From Sipunculus nudus (lineage: Eukaryota > Annelida > Sipuncula > Golfingiida > Sipunculidae): a DNA stretch of 64,000 bases. The stretch lies in the NCBI GenBank assembly GCA_026874595.1, contig CM049306.1, positions 105,537,142 through 105,601,141 of the forward strand, written 5' to 3'. A model generated the notes under the pieces. The model did no database searches and was not told the DNA's origin. It saw only the letters and a program-made list of their open reading frames with translations. Made by a program: the position numbers and the translations under genes. This document shows positions 59,671 through 64,000 of this stretch, one piece after another; positions within the stretch are counted from its first letter, which is position 1; each line of letters starts with the position of its first letter.

Positions 59671-60524
59671 TTTATATTATATATTTTTTATTAATATGCT
59701 TATGTATAGTTCACAAGTAATATATATTTAATATTATTTACAGAATATTATAATATTTATGTAATAATTAACATTAATTTTTTTATTTTATATTTTTATT
59801 TATAAACTATGTAATAAGAAACTTACATTGGTATTGTATATGGCATATTCAAATGATTTATGATGTGGGCTGCTGCTGATTATATACATAATAATTTTGT
59901 TGTCAAAATTAATTTGAAGGGAAACTGGTATTAGTAATATTAGTAATGTAGTATTTTAAAAGGACAAAAGGAACATAGCTCATTTATTTTTTTTTCAATA
60001 TAATTCAATGCATGTTCACATGCATAAATGATCTATTACTCTATGAATCTAGAAATCATATTTTTCTGATATGATATAATACTGTCCAAAAAATGGCAGT
60101 TATCTTGTAACACAATCTACATAAATATTGAAGCTTCACAAAATGCCTCACAAAACATTAAAAAAAAAGATCAGAAGAATATTATATACATTATAAGAAA
60201 AGACTAAATAAGACAAAGAAATATTCACTTTCATACATCTGTGTATCAACTTTTACCTGTTCTCATATGATGTTTAATTACCTAAAAAAAAGGATGGTGT
60301 ATCAAAGTCCATCATAAATACTGATACCCTGCATATTTTGTACCATAAGTGTACATGTTTTGACTGTTGAGTGTTGAATACCTGGGTGAAAAGAAACATT
60401 TGAACTAGATCAACCAACTAATTTGTTCTGTTTGTCATGTAAGAATTATCAAATAGGATGATTGTTAATGTTAATGTGTAATATACTCATTAAATAGTGA
60501 AGTAATAGCTATCTAAACTAATCT

Positions 60525-60552
60525 ATCTATCTGTCTATCTATCTATCTATGA
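60525..60552. repeat. (ATCT)n microsatellite
   Basis: Six or so tetranucleotides CTAT/ATCT with one GTCT variant. Confidence 0.85.
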
Positions 60553-60746
60553 TTGATTCAATATGCAAGTGGATGACTTTTTCCCCCCAGATTTGCTCTT
60601 CATAATATCTCATAAGTGTGCTTCAATATACCTCTTGTTACTCTCTAATTGCCATATATTTAAATACAATTACAAATTATTTTTTTTGTAAAAATTATTA
60701 GTGATATTTACAATCCCAAGGTTGTTAAGAAAACTGGAGAAAAAAA

Positions 60747-63380
60747 CAAGGGACCTATGGGTCACGACGCTCAGCTGTTATATATGATAAAAAATATTAT
60801 TTAGAAATGAGGCACATGCTGGTTTTGTGTGGTAATAAATATAAGCTGTATTATGAGTTGTTGTTGTTTAGCTTATGTATGATTTTGATAGTACCTTTGG
60901 AGACAGGGAAGAGGATTGATTTCATTTATTTTATTAACAATTGGAGTACTATTGTCACACAGATTTTGACTTGGCCATATAACTTATAAGCAGAACATAT
61001 AATATAAGAGTTTAACTATTTATTAAAAAAAAATACAAATATTGTCCCAAATATAATTTTTATTAAAAATAATAAGAGAATCATATGATTTTTTAAAATG
61101 AAATATAACTGATATGATTATTAAAATAATATTAAAGAATATATTCATGAATGCATTCATGAAAACATTTTGAAAGTATTTGCACGAGTATTCATATACT
61201 TTCATTTTTACCTGAATTCCCATTCTTTATGCAAGAAATTTTATAATGGAGTACATAATCATATTCTTATTTAAATACAATTACAAAGTATTCGCACCAT
61301 GTCTGGTATTCATTCAATTTTCACCAAACAATGATGTTGAGAATCCAGAATATACAAAATTCACACTTTTAAATAATGATCATAAGTACCTGGTTTTATG
61401 GCTTTTATTTATGTTAAAAATAACTGAAAAAAATTCATTTTGGACTAATTTCACATCAATGTACACACTAGACACAGTAGGAATCTAGATTAATATTATC
61501 AACTGCATCTTTGTCTATCATTAATTTCCTTCATATGATCCCTAATGATTAGTAATGAATAATATGATTTACTTCTTTATCATTAAAATTGAACTGAAAA
61601 ATGCCATAGGTGACTGCATGGTGTTATTTGGAATATGTGACATTCTACCCATCGATACAAGATTCTTATATCATCAGTAACTGCAAGTTAATTTCCTGTT
61701 ATTATAAACTAACAAATTCCTTTTCTATTTTTCTTTAATTTGTTATTAAAAACCAATAAAAATTTATTAATTTGTTGTTTATTGTTATGTTGTTGGTTAA
61801 AACTACTAGATGAGTTGGGTTGGACACCTGGATCAACTGTGGCTGGCCATAAGCTGCCTGGATTCCTGTATGCCTCGCCTCAAGCGTGCATAATTTGATG
61901 AAAGGTCAACAAGGTCAACATACAGGTGACTCAAGAGGGGCTGGAGAAAGCCAAAGTCTGACAGGGTCTCATAAAAAACATTAATAAAAGCTACAATTTT
62001 TGGCCAATTTCTGTCAGCTTTCTAAACTAAAAAGCTGAAATCCTTATGTGTGCATCATATGAAAATTATATCAACAGTGCTCACGGGAAACAAACGTGCC
62101 ATGGTCACAGTTGGGCAAAATTTAAGGTACTAATTTTATATTTATACCAATAACTTATAAAATTTGAAAAATTCAGAACTAATTTTGGGTATTCAACTGA
62201 ATCTTGATTAAATAATGTTACATCCCTGACAAAAAAATCTCTAGCAATGCCCTTGTTAAGGGAGTAAATATATTTCTTGATTTTTTACAAAGTGCATTAT
62301 GTTTGGGCCCATAACTTAAAACAATTACGCAATACTGACATCATTCTGGGATGTGCATTGAGAATGAAAAATATGTATATTGTTTATGATTAAAGTCAGA
62401 TCAGTGGTTTTGAAATTAGGCAGTCTTGAAGTGTAACAATGGGTTTTTAATGGAAAAATGAAGTTTTTCATTAATATCTCGAAGGTATTAAGTCCTAGTG
62501 ACCAAATTCTTGGCATGGTAGGGGATTTTGGAGACATCTAACTGTATGCCGAATTTAAGGAACTAAGAGCTGAAGCTGGGGAGCTGAGCTCTTGCAAACT
62601 GCATAACACTAGCTTGATGTAAACAATATGTTACATGGTGCTTGAAAACTTATTAAAATCTACAGTTTTTGATCAACTGGTTTCAAATTTTTGGTGTTAA
62701 CAGTTGAAATGCTAACAAAAACATGCTGTGAAAATTAAATCCACAGTACTTACAGGAAAAAAACGTGCCATGGTCAAAGTTGGGCTAAATTTAAGGTACC
62801 AATTTTTCATTTTTATTAATATTTTAGAAAATTTAAAAGATTTTCATCTAATTTTGGGTATACAATTTAATTTTGATTAATTAAAGTTATATTACTGGAA
62901 AAAAGGTCGATAGCTTTAACATTTTTTGTGTTAAGTGATCAAATATCTTTCCTGATTTTTTACAAAATGCATTATGTTTGGGCCAATAACTTTTTTAAAT
63001 TAAATAATACAGACATAATTTCTGGCATGTACATAGGAACTATATAGAGGAATATTTATGGTAAATATGAGGAAAAACAGATGAGTGGTTTTGATATTAG
63101 GCAGTCCTGAAGTGTGAAAATAGGTTTTTAATAAAACATTGAGGTTTTTCCTTAATTTCTCAGAGGAACGAAGTTGCAAAGACCCAGTTTTCGGCTTGGT
63201 AGGAGATCTTGGGGACATCTAACATTATGCCGAATTTTGGATTCCTAGGTCTTACGGTTTCAAAACGTGCCACATCTACGGACGGACGGACGGACGGACG
63301 GACGGACGGACGGACAGACGGACGGACGACGGACAATGGACCACGACTATAGCTCAGATGACTTATAGTCAGCTGAGCTA
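60747..63380 (-). mobile_element. Hairpin-ended element, reverse copy (~2.6 kb)
   Basis: Left edge CAAGGGACCTATGGGTCACG (reversed 3' end); right edge CAGCTGAGCTA at 63380 (reversed 5' hairpin), preceded by a GACG tetranucleotide run (63282-63325), the reverse of the GTCC block in the forward copies. It is nearly identical to the section 50958-53300. It lies within the foldback element, so it inserted later than that element or was carried by it. Confidence 0.7.
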
Positions 63381-63479
63381 AAAATTAATTAATGTTTAGC
63401 AAATAATTGGTATGATAAGGATGCTGTAGACCACATGAAACACATCAAAGGTTCAAATAATAATCAAATATCTATTTCA

Positions 63480-64000
63480 TAATTCTGTTTCCAAAATTAA
63501 TGTTAATTATCACATGAATAATTATTACATTACTGAAAAAAGTTAATTATTACATTAATACTACAATATTCTGTAAATATTAATAAATATATTACCTTTT
63601 AACTATATATAACCATTCAGTGTTAAAATATTGAAAATCCGACTGAAAACATCTTTCATATGTCAATTACAATGCTTAATATACTAGGAAATTAGATCAG
63701 ATCACTATTTTAATCTCGCCTAGGCAGATTTTAAACTCTCCTAAGTAATATCAGGCAGATTTTAAACTCGCCTGGATGACACCAGATGGATTTTAAACTC
63801 GCCTAGGTGAGATTAAAATCCTGGCCTGCTCCATGATGGATTTTAATCTCGCCTAGGTGAGATTGGGATTGTGATCTCGTCTAGGCGAGTTTAAAATCTG
63901 TCTAGCCAAGATCACAATTGCACTCTCACCTAGGCGAGATCACAATCGCAATCTCGTCTAGGCAAATTTAAAATCCGCCTGGATTTCAATCTCGTCTCTG
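63480..64000. repeat. Right arm of the foldback element
   Basis: Reverse complement of the left arm with point differences and small indels; it ends ATTTCAATCTCGTCTCTG at the window edge. Confidence 0.85.

Larger units (their letters stand above)
59190..64000. mobile_element. Foldback-type element with long inverted arms
   Basis: Two arms of about 0.5 kb (59190-59670 and 63480-64000) enclose AT-rich sequence and a nested reverse hairpin-ended element (60747-63380). Both outer ends read CAGAGACGAG going inward, so the window appears to stop at or close to the right terminus. No transposase gene is present. The target duplication cannot be checked because the right flank is outside the window. 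Confidence 0.7.

Overview
The window is animal (eukaryotic) nuclear DNA, most likely from a mollusc and probably a bivalve. It has split genes with GT-AG introns, AT-rich intergenic sequence, very long repeat-filled introns, and many short nested transposon copies of the kind common in bivalve genomes. The assignment to molluscs is inference; the intron-exon structure is read directly.

One gene is read with confidence. A 16-exon PUS1 (tRNA pseudouridine synthase, TruA fold) runs on the + strand from 13613 to 42008. The 16 exons join in phase to 1548 nt (515 codons plus stop) and keep the catalytic motif [12 protein letters not shown]. Its introns hold most of the repeats: Helitron-like elements, ~3.3-kb elements with hairpin ends, and a full-length piggyBac transposon (32801-35143, 636-aa transposase with the DDD triad, TTAA target site on both sides).

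The most striking structure is a pair of minisatellites in PUS1, each built from one of the gene's own exon-intron boundaries. Array A (35.93-37.44 kb, 39-bp unit, about 38 copies) repeats the 3' splice site and first codons of exon 12. The last unit is the real exon start. Array B (39.89-41.45 kb, 55-bp unit, about 28 copies) repeats the end of exon 15 with its 5' splice donor, and each unit also has an acceptor-like CTCACAG. The transcript would therefore carry dozens of decoy acceptors and donors, some of them in frame.

Layout: 1-1573, no gene. 1574-7683, two inverted copies of one repeat enclosing a broken OTU-like gene and microsatellites. 7684-10850, no gene, one tRNA-derived SINE fragment. 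10855-11649, Helitron 3' part. 11697-13233, hAT-type element with a perfect 8-bp target duplication. 13613-42008, PUS1. 42309-45568, near-identical second copy of the 3.3-kb hairpin-ended element found in PUS1 intron 7. 47050-48995, two nested small elements with internal tandem repeats. 49190-54070, a 54-bp minisatellite split by a SINE and by a ~4-kb composite insertion. 55.2-58.2 kb, reverse-strand element fragments and a reverse-strand Helitron. 58382-59149, two phase-compatible exons of an unidentified - strand gene. 59190-64000, a foldback element with ~0.5-kb inverted arms enclosing another hairpin-ended element.

There are no operons or prokaryotic features. PUS1 and the unidentified gene on the right are transcribed toward each other. 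All names rest on motifs and alignment by eye; no database search was run.
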